The position numbers and the translations under genes were made by a program. From Lysobacterales bacterium (GTDB lineage: Bacteria; Pseudomonadota; Gammaproteobacteria; Xanthomonadales; SZUA-5), in NCBI GenBank assembly GCA_024710675.1, contig JANJUH010000006.1, positions 1 to 14,766 of the forward strand: 14,766 nt of DNA, read 5' to 3'. Each line of letters starts with the position of its first letter. Positions within the stretch are counted from its first letter, which is position 1. This document shows positions 5,600-13,681 of this stretch, piece by piece. The notes beneath the pieces were generated by a model. It had not been told where the DNA came from and ran no database searches. It saw only the letters and a list, made by a program, of their open reading frames with translations.

Positions 5600-7611
5600 A
5601 ATCGGGCCCGCCAGAAGCCGATCCCCCCGCCCAGCAGCAGGCCGGCCAGCAGCCCGGCGAGTCCCAGGCTGTAGCGGTCGCCCCTGCTCGAACTGGCCGC
5701 GAGCGGTGTGTCAGCATCCGCCACCGGCACGCCCTTCGCTTCGACCTGCCAGCGATAGGCGGCAGCCCAGTCGCCTGCGGCGCCGGCCAGCGCCGACTCC
5801 AGCGGCGCCAGGCGCTGCTCGGTGGCAAGGTCCCGACGCGCGCGTGCGTCCGCGCGCAGGCGATCGAGCGCCACCCGGGCGTTCTCGGGCTGCCCGGCGG
5901 CGATCCTGAGCCAGACATCCTGCAGCCGCCACTGCGCCCCCAATTCCCAGTCATCCACCGAGGCCAGACGCTGCTCGGCCTCGGAGAGATGACCGCGCGC
6001 AGCGATCAGCTCACCCTCGCGCAGCGCAAAATCGGCCCGCGCGATCGCCACCGCAGCGAGTGCAGCCTCGTTCTGCAGTACCAGGGCTTCACTCTGCGCG
6101 GCCGCGAGCGATTGCCGTGCCGCATCCGGGTGGCCCGCCAGCGCATGCAGACGGGCCAGCGCCAGCCGCGTGTCGACTCGCAGGGTCGTTGCCCGACCAT
6201 CCGGATCTGCGGCCAGCACCGCCTCGTAGTGGGCAATGGCGCCTGTAACATCGCCACTGGCCGCCACCGCGCTCGCCAGGTTGTAGAGCACGATATCGAG
6301 CTGGTGGGTGGCGCCGCTCTCGCGATACCAGGTGAGCGTTCGCTCGAACGCGGCCCGTGCTGCCGCGGGATCGCCGGCGCGCAGGGCCAGTCGGCCGAGC
6401 CGCTGGCTCGCGCTGGCGGCCGAATGCGGGATTCCTGCCTCCTGGGCCATGGCCATCGCCGATTCGAAAACCGGCCGTGGATCACCCTCCCCGCTGGCCA
6501 GCATCACATCGCCGCGCAGGATGCGCGCTTCCACGACATCGCCCGCTGCACCGGCGGCGGCCGCCGCTTGCTCATAGGCCGCCACGGCCTCGCGCGCCGC
6601 CTCGAGTCGCTTGGCCTCGAGCAGGAGGTTGGACAGGTTGCGATGGCTGCCGAGGACGCCATTGGTGTCTCCCAGTTCGATCCGGATCGCCAGCGCCTCG
6701 CGATACAGCGCCTCGGCGCGACCGGGATCGTGACCAGCCTCGGCGAGCAGCACGGCCAGATTGTTGAGGACATTGGCCTCCTCGCGACGATCGCCCACCT
6801 CCCGAAACGCCGGCAGCGCGCGCAGGTAGGCCGACTCGGCCTCGCCAAAATCACCGGCGCGATAGGCGACGATGCCGTCGAACTTGTCAGCCAGGCCACG
6901 CAGACGCGGCGCCGACTCGCCGCGCCGGCGCAATTCGGCCGCGGCCTGCCGGGCCAGCCGCGGGTCGGGAACGAGCGCGTCCTTGATCGCCTGGATCAGC
7001 GCCTCGTCGTCCATCCGCGCCAGTGATTCGGCGACAGCGGCCTCAACCACCACCGGCGCCGGCGCGACCAAGTCCGGTGTGCGCGGCCACCAGAGGGCCA
7101 CCGCTGTGGCCAACAGGACCGCTGCCCAGGCCGTGCCGAGCATCCGACCTTGCCCTGGCGGGGGCGCTGGCGAGGGTCGCGCAGGGCTGTCGCTGGCTCC
7201 GCTGCTGTCGTCATCAGCGGCCGGCGCGGCGCCGCCGGGTCGCGCGGAGACCACCTGGGCCGGCTGCATCAACTGGTAGCCGCGCCGATAGCGCGTCTCG
7301 ATGAGTTCGGCGCCGCCGTTGTGCTCGCGCAGCAGCTTGCGCAGGCTGCTGACGGTCTTGTGCAAGGCCGCGTCGGTCACGTAACGACCACCCCAGACGC
7401 GCTCGAGCAACTCGTCCTTCGAGACGATCGCCGGATAGCTGCGGATCAGGCAGAGCAAGACCTCGACCTGCTGGGTGTCGGCCGGCAGGCGCTCGCGATG
7501 GTCAGCGAGCAGCAGGCGCCGCCCGACCGCATCGACCAGCACGCCTCCCAATCGATAATCGGGCTCGTCGGTGTGATCCAAGTCGGCCAGCCTGCGAGGG
7601 GACTGCGTCAC
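5578..7611 (-). CDS. Membrane-anchored winged-helix transcription regulator with TPR-like domain
   Basis: 677 residues. Residues about 19-114 are an OmpR/PhoB-type winged-helix DNA-binding domain, with YRLGGVLVD, then ELLERVWGGRYVTDAALHKT, SSLRKLLRE and the wing RYRRGYQL. A Pro/Ser-rich linker (about 120-155) leads to a membrane segment (159-175). About 470 residues of TPR-like helical repeats follow (clear copies near 225-330, for example YRAGDFGEAESAYLRALPAF), then a second membrane segment (648-667) and a short basic tail. The order resembles CadC/ToxR-family one-component regulators, which bind DNA in the cytoplasm while sensing on the periplasmic side. There is no receiver domain. The GTG at 7611 lacks a clear ribosome binding site, so the start is provisional; a few residues before the winged helix are uncertain. 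The target genes and signal are unknown, but the flanking exported-protein genes are obvious candidates. Confidence 0.88.
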   Translation of the reverse strand: MTQSPRRLADLDHTDEPDYRLGGVLVDAVGRRLLLADHRERLPADTQQVEVLLCLIRSYPAIVSKDELLERVWGGRYVTDAALHKTVSSLRKLLREHNGGAELIETRYRRGYQLMQPAQVVSARPGGAAPAADDDSSGASDSPARPSPAPPPGQGRMLGTAWAAVLLATAVALWWPRTPDLVAPAPVVVEAAVAESLARMDDEALIQAIKDALVPDPRLARQAAAELRRRGESAPRLRGLADKFDGIVAYRAGDFGEAESAYLRALPAFREVGDRREEANVLNNLAVLLAEAGHDPGRAEALYREALAIRIELGDTNGVLGSHRNLSNLLLEAKRLEAAREAVAAYEQAAAAAGAAGDVVEARILRGDVMLASGEGDPRPVFESAMAMAQEAGIPHSAASASQRLGRLALRAGDPAAARAAFERTLTWYRESGATHQLDIVLYNLASAVAASGDVTGAIAHYEAVLAADPDGRATTLRVDTRLALARLHALAGHPDAARQSLAAAQSEALVLQNEAALAAVAIARADFALREGELIAARGHLSEAEQRLASVDDWELGAQWRLQDVWLRIAAGQPENARVALDRLRADARARRDLATEQRLAPLESALAGAAGDWAAAYRWQVEAKGVPVADADTPLAASSSRGDRYSLGLAGLLAGLLLGGGIGFWRARFHSKPSA

Positions 7612-7916
7612 ATGCTGCAGCAGCGCGGCTGCGCGTCCAAGAGGCCTTCAGTCTCAGGTTGCTCCACTAAACTGGCGAGTTCCCCGCCACCTTCGACAAC
7701 GTTGAGCCAGAACGCCGTGCCGCACTCCCCGGCCATCCAGGGCATTCGCCCGTCGGCCAGCGGCATCACGGCAGCCGGCGCGGACGGCCGCCTGCCGCGC
7801 CGGGCCTGAGACCGGCTCGACCGGCGCCCCACAAGCGCATCGGCAGGACAGCTCGCACACGCGCCACGCATTCACCGGCCCGGCCTGCATGGCTCGGGGC
7901 CACGAGCCCGACCACC
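7612..7916 (-). other. Spacer between the delta-60 gene and the regulator gene
   Basis: 305 bases between two minus-strand genes. It holds a hairpin just after the upstream stop codon (7891-7908). It also holds an open frame of 87 codons (7871-7608) whose ATG-TGA end overlaps the regulator's GTG start by two bases. That frame has no ribosome binding site or known domain, and its first half is rich in Arg, Ala and Ser. I therefore leave it as a candidate only. I see no convincing promoter. Confidence 0.5.
7891..7908 (-). terminator. Hairpin after the delta-60 gene, weak terminator candidate
   Basis: GGCTCG (7891-7896) and CGAGCC (7903-7908) pair around a six-base loop, nine bases past the stop codon of the minus-strand gene. 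No T-tract follows on that strand, so it is not a standard intrinsic terminator. It may protect the 3' end of the message. Confidence 0.3.
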
Positions 7917-10148
7917 CTACTCGAAACCGTTGCGGAAATAGCGCTCGATGGTGGGCAGCGCAGCCAGCGAGCGCCGCTGCTCGTTGCCCAGCATCTCGTA
8001 GCTGCCATGGACGAACACGCGGTCGTCGAAGTGGCGCAGGGTCAATGGCGAGGGCACAGCGCTGCGCAGCCAGTTCGGATCGGCGGCGCCGCCATCGGCA
8101 CGACGGAAGCGGCGCAGGCTGTTGCCGAAGCTGCCGTAGATCGCGTCGCGGGCATAGGCGAGGCTGCCGATGCCCAAGGCCGAGCGCACGCAGGAAAAGG
8201 CAGGATCCAGCGCGCCCGTGGCGATCAGCAATCGCGCCGGTGCGCGACAGGTGGCGCCATTGATCGTCGCGAAGCCCCCGTTGAGCCAGAGACCACCCTC
8301 GCCATCGGCGACCACCGCACTGAGTTGCGTCGGGATCGCCGGCGCGAAGCTGCCGTCGAGGATCGCGGAATTGCTGTCGATGCGGGCCAGGTTTTGCACC
8401 GGCGTCCCGTTGATGCTGGAAAACACCCCGTGGATGAAGAGGCTGCTGGTGGCGGCATCGAACTCGAGGCCGGCGATGAAGCCCCCGGCGTTCGGACTGA
8501 AACGGAAGCTGGTGTCGACCTGCCCGCTGGCCAGATCGATCCGCGCAAATCGCGCCAGGACCGGATTGATGCCGTTGAGCTGGAAAGAGCCCAGCAGGTA
8601 GAGGTGGTCCGGCGCGACGACGAGGCTGCCGATGGACTGGGTGTAGGCGATGGGTGTGAAGCCCGCGACCGGGTCGCCACTGATCGGGTCGAGCTTGCGC
8701 AGCAGGCGGGCCTTGTCGTCGGCCGCGTACACGGCCCCACCTGCCAGCGCCACGGCGCTGTAGCGACCGGCTGGCGGGCGGAATCCACCATCGACCGAAC
8801 CACCCGGCAGCAATCGCAGCAGTCCCGGGCGCTGCACACCGTTGACCTTGAGAAAGGAGCCCTGGACGTAGATCGCCCGGGTGGCCGCATCGAAGGCCAA
8901 CCCCGTCACCCCCGCGATGCGAGTGGCCTCGACGAGCGCGCTCAGACCATCGACAGTGCCATCCGGGTTCAACGCGGCCAGGCCCAGGCGGACCTGCCCG
9001 GCCGACAGCTCGCTCACCGCACCACCGACGAAGAGTCGACCACCGCCATCGCCCTCGACCAGTGCGCGCGGACCATTGGCCGAGGTCCCGCTGACATCGG
9101 CAAAAGGATCGTAGGCGAGGTCGATCACCGCCGCACCCGTGCGCGAGAGCCGGATCAGGCGCGCGGACTTGGTGTCACTGCCGCTGCCGATGAGGTGATC
9201 GCCCGTGGTATCGCCGACGTAGACGCTGGCGCCGATGACACGCAGCAGTCGCGGCCCACTGAACTGGGTCGGCGCGCTCAGCACCTGCGGCGCCCAGTTC
9301 GGGTCGAGCGTGGCGGCCGTATCCAGTCCGATCTTGGCCAGCCGGCGCCGCTGCTGGCCCTGCACCGTGTCGAAGGCCCCGGAGACGTAGAGGTGGCTGC
9401 CGTCCGAGTCCATCGCCGTCACCTCGAATCCTCCGAGCGTCGAGGCCAGGGCGGCATTCCAGGCATCGACGACCCCCGTGGCGAGGCTCACCCGGGCCAG
9501 ACGTGCGCGCGGCGAACCACCGACCGTCGAAAACGCCCCACCGACATACAGAAAGCCATCGCCCGGCGCGCGCATCGCGCCGACGTTGGCGTCGGCACCG
9601 GGGTTCCAGCCCGGATCGAGGACGCCATCGAGGGACAGGCGCGCCAGGCGATCGCGCGCGACACCGTTGATCGAACTGAAATTGCCCCCCAAGTAGAGCG
9701 CGTCGCCAGCAATCACCAATGAGCTGATGCCGCCATCGTTGAGCGTACTGAAACCGGGGTCCAGCGCTCCGTTGGGCAACAGGCGCACCAGGGTCGGGCC
9801 ACCGTTGCGCAACAGGTAGACCCGACCGCTGGGATCGACAGCGAAGGCCTTGGCATTGCTGACGGCGCACTGGAAGGCGGCATCCGGCGAGCCGTCCTGC
9901 AGCAGCCGTCCGCAGCCGTCGGCGACCACATTGCCGAGGCGGGAGAAACTTCCACCGACCATCGTGCGTCCGTCGAGCAGCTTGTGCAGCACCTCCACAT
10001 CGCCGGCCAGGACCGGGTCGATGTTCGGCGTGGGCAGCAGTGGCGCCGTGTCCTGGGCCGCCAGGGGTCCTCCCAGCGAGGCGCACAGCAGGCAGACCCA
10101 GGCGGCAAGCCACGGGCGACGCCATTTCAGGCCGGGATGCAGGCTCAT
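7917..10148 (-). CDS. Secreted delta-60-repeat beta-propeller protein with C-terminal RNGFE tail
   Basis: 743 residues. Signal peptide about 1-31 (hydrophobic LAAWVCLLCASLGG, cleavage near LAA/Q). The rest is about ten delta-60-type repeats, whose core is a strand like LYLGGNFSSING followed by RLARLSLDGVLDPGW; clear copies start near 64, 153, 202, 255, 374, 428, 518, 572, 622 and 713. Such repeats form propeller-like beta structures in secreted or surface proteins; no catalytic motif is seen. Two cysteine pairs sit at matching places in the second-from-end repeats: C79/C94 and C634/C653, each around an RLL...DxAF segment. The protein ends IERYFRNGFE, the same kind of tail as the small protein encoded at 5186-5599. 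GAGGAG seven bases before the ATG at 10148 makes the start secure. It lies upstream of the regulator on the same strand, 305 bases away, so cotranscription is possible. The ligand and role are unknown. Confidence 0.88.
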   Translation of the reverse strand: MSLHPGLKWRRPWLAAWVCLLCASLGGPLAAQDTAPLLPTPNIDPVLAGDVEVLHKLLDGRTMVGGSFSRLGNVVADGCGRLLQDGSPDAAFQCAVSNAKAFAVDPSGRVYLLRNGGPTLVRLLPNGALDPGFSTLNDGGISSLVIAGDALYLGGNFSSINGVARDRLARLSLDGVLDPGWNPGADANVGAMRAPGDGFLYVGGAFSTVGGSPRARLARVSLATGVVDAWNAALASTLGGFEVTAMDSDGSHLYVSGAFDTVQGQQRRRLAKIGLDTAATLDPNWAPQVLSAPTQFSGPRLLRVIGASVYVGDTTGDHLIGSGSDTKSARLIRLSRTGAAVIDLAYDPFADVSGTSANGPRALVEGDGGGRLFVGGAVSELSAGQVRLGLAALNPDGTVDGLSALVEATRIAGVTGLAFDAATRAIYVQGSFLKVNGVQRPGLLRLLPGGSVDGGFRPPAGRYSAVALAGGAVYAADDKARLLRKLDPISGDPVAGFTPIAYTQSIGSLVVAPDHLYLLGSFQLNGINPVLARFARIDLASGQVDTSFRFSPNAGGFIAGLEFDAATSSLFIHGVFSSINGTPVQNLARIDSNSAILDGSFAPAIPTQLSAVVADGEGGLWLNGGFATINGATCRAPARLLIATGALDPAFSCVRSALGIGSLAYARDAIYGSFGNSLRRFRRADGGAADPNWLRSAVPSPLTLRHFDDRVFVHGSYEMLGNEQRRSLAALPTIERYFRNGFE

Positions 10149-10348
10149 GATCAGACTCCTCGCACGGGTGGTGATGTCCCAGAGCCTGCATTACCCGCTC
10201 GCGCGCCACATTCCGCCAAGCCCACCCAGCCGATCTCCATACGCCACCGAATGGCGCCGATCTTGTCGTGATCTCCAGCGAACCGGCTTTACAGCAAGGC
10301 ACCTGCAAAGCAGACTACCGGCCCTTCACGCTTGCGGCCCGCGACCCG
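10149..10348. promoter_or_regulatory. Divergent control region between the delta-60 gene and aroQ
   Basis: These 200 bases separate two genes read in opposite directions, so promoters for both should lie here. I could not find a -35/-10 pair good enough to place either one. The delta-60 ribosome binding site (GAGGAG, minus strand) lies at 10156-10161. The aroQ frame is open back to a GTG at 10268, but that extension is not part of the known enzyme. Confidence 0.45.
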
Positions 10349-10786
10349 ATGCCCGACATCCTGCTCCTCAGCGGGCCCAACCTGAACCTGCTCGGCAACC
10401 GCGAACCCGCCATCTACGGCAGCTCCACGCTGGAGACCATCGTCGCCGAACTCGCGGAGCGGGCCCGCGCAGCTGGCCACACGATGGACCACCTGCAGAG
10501 CAATGCCGAGCACGCGCTGATCGATCGCATTCATGCCGCCCGGCAAGACGGCACGCGCTTCATCCTGATCAACCCGGGTGCCTTCACCCACACCAGCATC
10601 GCCCTGCGCGATGCGCTGGCGGCGGTCGCCGTTCCCTTCATCGAGCTGCATCTCAGCAATGTGCATGCGCGCGAGCCCTTCCGCCGGCATTCCTATCTCT
10701 CGGATCTCGCCGTCGGCGTGATCACCGGCCTCGGCGGTGACAGCTACCGGCTGGCACTCGAAGCCGCGCTGCGCCGCCTCGCCTGA
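10349..10786 (+). CDS. aroQ: Type II 3-dehydroquinate dehydratase
   Basis: 145 residues, the normal size for the type II enzyme. It dehydrates 3-dehydroquinate to 3-dehydroshikimate in the cytoplasm, step three of the shikimate pathway. The N-terminal motif LLLSGPNLNLLGNREPAIYG carries R18 and the catalytic Y23. N75 lies in INPGAFTHTS. The catalytic H101 lies in IELHLSN, and R108 in HAREPF. These match the expected active-site set of the dodecameric family. ATG 10349 is preferred over an in-frame GTG at 10268 because the family begins right at this strand; no good ribosome binding site precedes it. The stop codon is 33 bases before accB, and the order aroQ-accB-accC is conserved in many gammaproteobacteria, so it is probably the first gene of that operon. 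Confidence 0.96.
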   Translation: MPDILLLSGPNLNLLGNREPAIYGSSTLETIVAELAERARAAGHTMDHLQSNAEHALIDRIHAARQDGTRFILINPGAFTHTSIALRDALAAVAVPFIELHLSNVHAREPFRRHSYLSDLAVGVITGLGGDSYRLALEAALRRLA

Positions 10787-10819
10787 ACCCTTTTCCTGCC
10801 CCTTTCCCGGAGTGCCGCC

Positions 10820-11299
10820 ATGGCCATGGACATCCGCAAGATCAAGAAACTGATCGAGCTGCTCGAGGAATCGAACCTCGCCGAACTCGAGATCCGCGAG
10901 GGCGAGGAGACCGTGCGCCTGTCGCGCTGGCCGAAGAATCTCCCGGCGCAGTTCGCGATGCCTTCCGCCGCGCCGGTGACCCATGTCCATGCTCCGGCCG
11001 CGCCAGCCGCCACGGCAGGCGAAGCGCCGGCAACGGGCAAGGCCGCCGCCGAGCCGCAGTACGAGGGCACCGTCGTGCGCTCGCCGATGGTGGGCACCTA
11101 TTACGCCGCCTCCGCTCCGGGCGCGGCGCCCTTCATCAAGGTCGGCCAGCAAGTCAAGGCCGGCGAGACCATCGGCATCATCGAAGCGATGAAGATGTTC
11201 AACCCGATCGAGGCCGAAGTCGCCGGCACCGTGGTGCGCATCCTCGTCGAAAACGGCCAGCCGGTGGAGTTCGACGAGCCGCTGGTGGTGATCCAGTGA
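10820..11299 (+). CDS. accB: Acetyl-CoA carboxylase biotin carboxyl carrier protein (BCCP)
   Basis: 159 residues. It carries the biotin that shuttles CO2 from biotin carboxylase to the carboxyltransferase, the first committed step of fatty-acid synthesis. The N-terminal segment (DIRKIKKLIELLEESNLAEL) is the conserved dimerisation part. A mobile Ala/Pro-rich linker follows (about 48-75), then the biotinyl domain from about 80. The biotin-attachment lysine is K125 in EAMKMFNPI. The domain keeps the thumb-like segment VGTYYAASAPGAAPF, a hallmark of bacterial BCCP. GGAG seven bases before the ATG at 10820 supports the start; a second ATG two codons later is possible. accC follows after 22 bases. 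Confidence 0.98.
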   Translation: MAMDIRKIKKLIELLEESNLAELEIREGEETVRLSRWPKNLPAQFAMPSAAPVTHVHAPAAPAATAGEAPATGKAAAEPQYEGTVVRSPMVGTYYAASAPGAAPFIKVGQQVKAGETIGIIEAMKMFNPIEAEVAGTVVRILVENGQPVEFDEPLVVIQ

Positions 11300-11321
11300 G
11301 CGTGAACCGGGAGTAGACCCC

Positions 11322-12671
11322 ATGCTCGAGAAGATCGTCATCGCCAACCGCGGCGAGATCGCGCTGCGCGTGCTGCGCGCCTGCCAGGCGCTCGGCATCA
11401 AGACCGTGGCCGTGCACTCGACCGTCGACCGCAACCTCAAACACGTCGCGATGGCCGACGAGTCGGTCTGCATCGGCCCGGCGCCACCGCGCGACAGCTA
11501 CCTCAACATCCCGGCGATCATCGCCGCGGCCGAAGTCACCGATGCCCAGGGCATCCACCCGGGCTACGGCTTCCTGTCGGAGAACGCCGATTTCGCCGAG
11601 CGCGTCGAGCAGTCCGGCTTCGTCTTCATCGGCCCGCGCGCCGAGACCATCCGCCTGATGGGCGACAAGGTCTCGGCGATCACCGCGATGAAGGAAGCCG
11701 GCGTGCCCTGTGTGCCGGGCTCCGGCAAGCCGCTCGGCGACGACCCGGTGGAGAACGCCGCGATCGCCAAGCGCATCGGCTACCCGGTGATCATCAAGGC
11801 TGCCGGCGGCGGCGGTGGTCGCGGCATGCGCGTGGTGCACACCGAGATGGCACTGCTGAACGCGGTCTCGATGACCCGCGCCGAGGCGCGCGCGGCCTTC
11901 GGCAACGACCAGGTGTACCTCGAGAAGTACCTCGAGAATCCGCGCCACATCGAGATCCAGGTGCTCGCCGACAGCCACGGCAACGCGATCCACCTGGGTG
12001 AGCGCGACTGCTCGATGCAGCGCCGCCACCAGAAGGTCATCGAGGAAGCGCCGGCGCCCGGCATCAGCGAGAAGCAGCGCCAGGAGATCGGCGCGGTCTG
12101 CGTCGAGGCCTGCAAGCGCATCGGCTACCGCGGTGCCGGCACCTTCGAGTTCCTCTTCGAGCGCGGCCAGTTCTACTTCATCGAGATGAACACGCGCATC
12201 CAGGTCGAGCACCCGGTCACGGAAATGGTCACCGGCGTCGATCTCGTCACCGAGCAGTTGCGCGTGGCCTCCGGCGAGAAGCTGCGCTACAAGCAGTCGG
12301 ACATCCAGCTCCGCGGCCACGCGATCGAATGCCGCGTCAATGCCGAAGACCCGAACACCTTCACGCCGAGTCCGGGCACCGTCAGCCGCTACCACCCGCC
12401 GGGCGGCCCGGGCATCCGCGTCGAGACGCACCTTTACGACGGCTACCGGATTCCGCCGAACTACGACGCGATGATCGCCAAGCTGATCGCCCACGGGCCG
12501 GACCGCGCCACCGCGATCGCACGCATGCGCGTGGCCTTGAGCGAGTTCGTCATCGAGGGCATCAAGACCAACATCCCGCTGCAGCAGCAGAACATGCTCG
12601 ACCAGATGTTCCAGGTCGGCGGCTTCAACATCCACTACCTCGAGCGCCGGCTCGCGGAAGCGCGGAAGTAA
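11322..12671 (+). CDS. accC: Acetyl-CoA carboxylase biotin carboxylase subunit
   Basis: 449 residues, the same length as the Escherichia coli subunit. It uses ATP and bicarbonate to carboxylate the biotin on BCCP. It has an N-terminal domain (IVIANRGEIALRVLRAC), a central ATP-grasp domain with K159 and the Gly-rich loop AGGGGGRGM (161-169), and the catalytic segment around E288 and R292 (IEMNTRIQVEHPVTE). The C-terminal domain carries RGHAIECRVNAEDP. Residue numbers K159, E288 and R292 coincide with those of the E. coli enzyme. GGGAG at 11309-11313 supports ATG 11322. The gene sits between accB (22 bases) and prmA (4 bases). There is nothing unusual; the product and role are secure. Confidence 0.98.
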   Translation: MLEKIVIANRGEIALRVLRACQALGIKTVAVHSTVDRNLKHVAMADESVCIGPAPPRDSYLNIPAIIAAAEVTDAQGIHPGYGFLSENADFAERVEQSGFVFIGPRAETIRLMGDKVSAITAMKEAGVPCVPGSGKPLGDDPVENAAIAKRIGYPVIIKAAGGGGGRGMRVVHTEMALLNAVSMTRAEARAAFGNDQVYLEKYLENPRHIEIQVLADSHGNAIHLGERDCSMQRRHQKVIEEAPAPGISEKQRQEIGAVCVEACKRIGYRGAGTFEFLFERGQFYFIEMNTRIQVEHPVTEMVTGVDLVTEQLRVASGEKLRYKQSDIQLRGHAIECRVNAEDPNTFTPSPGTVSRYHPPGGPGIRVETHLYDGYRIPPNYDAMIAKLIAHGPDRATAIARMRVALSEFVIEGIKTNIPLQQQNMLDQMFQVGGFNIHYLERRLAEARK

Positions 12672-12675
12672 GGCC

Positions 12676-13557
12676 GTGCCCTTCCTCGAATTGCACCTCA
12701 GGCTGGATTCGAACCAGCACGACAAGGTCGAGTCCGCCCTCGAGGCCGCCGGGGCCTTGGCGCAGACACTGACCGACGCCGAGGACCATCCGGTGCTGGA
12801 ACCGGCGCCGGGCGAGACGCCGCTGTGGCCGCAGTTGCAGTTGCAGGCGCTGTTCGAGGCCGAGCGCGATCCGCTGGAATTGCTGGTGGCCCTCGACGGC
12901 CAGGTACCCGAAACCGTGCTGCGCAGCGCCCGCTTCGCACGCGTCGACGACCGCGACTGGACACGCGCCTGGATGGACCACTACCAGCCGATGCGCTTCG
13001 GCCGCCGGCTGTGGATCTATCCGACCACGATCGAGCCGCCGGCCGACAGCGCGGACATCATCGTGCGCCTTGATCCGGGCCTCGCCTTCGGCACCGGCAC
13101 GCACCCGACCACGGCGCTGTGCCTGGAATGGCTCGATGGCCTGGCGTGGTCGGGCGAGACGATCTTCGACTATGGCTGCGGCTCCGGCATCCTCGCCGTC
13201 GCCGCGCTGCGCCTCGGCGCGCGCCATGCCTGGGGCCTCGACAACGACCCGCAGGCCCTGCTCGCCTCGCACGAGAATGCGGCCCGCAACGGAGTGCGAG
13301 ATGGCCTGACGCTGCTCGGCGTCAACCATCCGCTGCCGCCGCCGGCAGACCGCCTGGTCGCCAACATCCTGCTCAACCCGCTGATCGAGTTGCGTGAGCG
13401 CATCGCCAGCACCGTCGTCCCCGGCGGCCCGGCCGCCTTCTCCGGAATGCTCGCCGGACAGGAGAAGGAATTCATCGCCGCCTACCAGGGGCTGTTCCGC
13501 GACTTCGTCGTGGAGAAGCGCGAGGACTGGGTGCGGGTGGGGGCGGTGAGGCGATAG
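12676..13557 (+). CDS. prmA: Ribosomal protein L11 methyltransferase
   Basis: 293 residues, full length for the family. It is a cytoplasmic S-adenosylmethionine-dependent enzyme that trimethylates amino groups of ribosomal protein L11. An N-terminal L11-recognition domain (about 1-95) precedes a linker and a Rossmann-like methyltransferase domain. The signature DPGLAFGTGTHPTT ends at T146. SAM-binding motif I is FDYGCGSGILAV (164-175), and N230 lies in NILLNPL. The GTG start at 12676 is only four bases past the accC stop, with AAGG overlapping that stop as a weak binding site, so translation is probably coupled. accC-prmA adjacency is common in Lysobacterales and other gammaproteobacteria. 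The three L11 amino groups are the known target; nothing here departs from the family. Confidence 0.96.
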   Translation: MPFLELHLRLDSNQHDKVESALEAAGALAQTLTDAEDHPVLEPAPGETPLWPQLQLQALFEAERDPLELLVALDGQVPETVLRSARFARVDDRDWTRAWMDHYQPMRFGRRLWIYPTTIEPPADSADIIVRLDPGLAFGTGTHPTTALCLEWLDGLAWSGETIFDYGCGSGILAVAALRLGARHAWGLDNDPQALLASHENAARNGVRDGLTLLGVNHPLPPPADRLVANILLNPLIELRERIASTVVPGGPAAFSGMLAGQEKEFIAAYQGLFRDFVVEKREDWVRVGAVRR

Positions 13558-13581
13558 CCCTCATCTGGGCACGAAGCCGCC

Positions 13582-13648
13582 GTAGGAGCGCCCTTGGGCG
13601 CGAACAGGCACCCCCGCAAGAGCCATCGCGCGCAGAGCGCGCTCCTAC
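13582..13648. repeat. Inverted pair of REP elements (GTAGGAGCG type)
   Basis: GTAGGAGCG (13582-13590) and CGCTCCTAC (13640-13648) are perfect complements. Each arm also has its own small hairpin of GC-rich GCGC-type sequence (CGCCCTTGGGCG at 13589-13600; GCGCGCAGAGCGCGC at 13628-13642). Such paired elements are scattered between genes of Lysobacterales and pseudomonads and are spread by REP-associated transposases elsewhere in the genome. This pair fills the gap between the convergent prmA and oxidoreductase genes and may end transcription in both directions. Confidence 0.75.
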
Positions 13649-13681
13649 GCAGGCGCGGCGATCACCCACCTCGCCGCCAAC

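Noticed and set aside
5596..7026. Long plus-strand frame (476 codons) antisense to the regulator
   Set aside because: Its composition (Arg, Gly, Gln-rich, no domain) is that of a shadow frame in GC-rich coding DNA; the minus-strand product has clear winged-helix and TPR features.
8007..9722. Long plus-strand frame (571 codons) antisense to the delta-60 gene
   Set aside because: Highly charged sequence without signal peptide or motif; the opposite strand has regular repeats, a signal peptide and a strong ribosome binding site.
10268..10348. Start of aroQ at the GTG at 10268
   Set aside because: The 27 added residues precede the conserved first strand of type II dehydroquinase, and the family length fits the ATG at 10349.
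11199..12725. Long minus-strand frame (508 codons) antisense to accB/accC
   Set aside because: It lies across unmistakable accC sequence and is Val/Asp/Leu/Ala-rich, as expected for the antisense of GC-rich codons.
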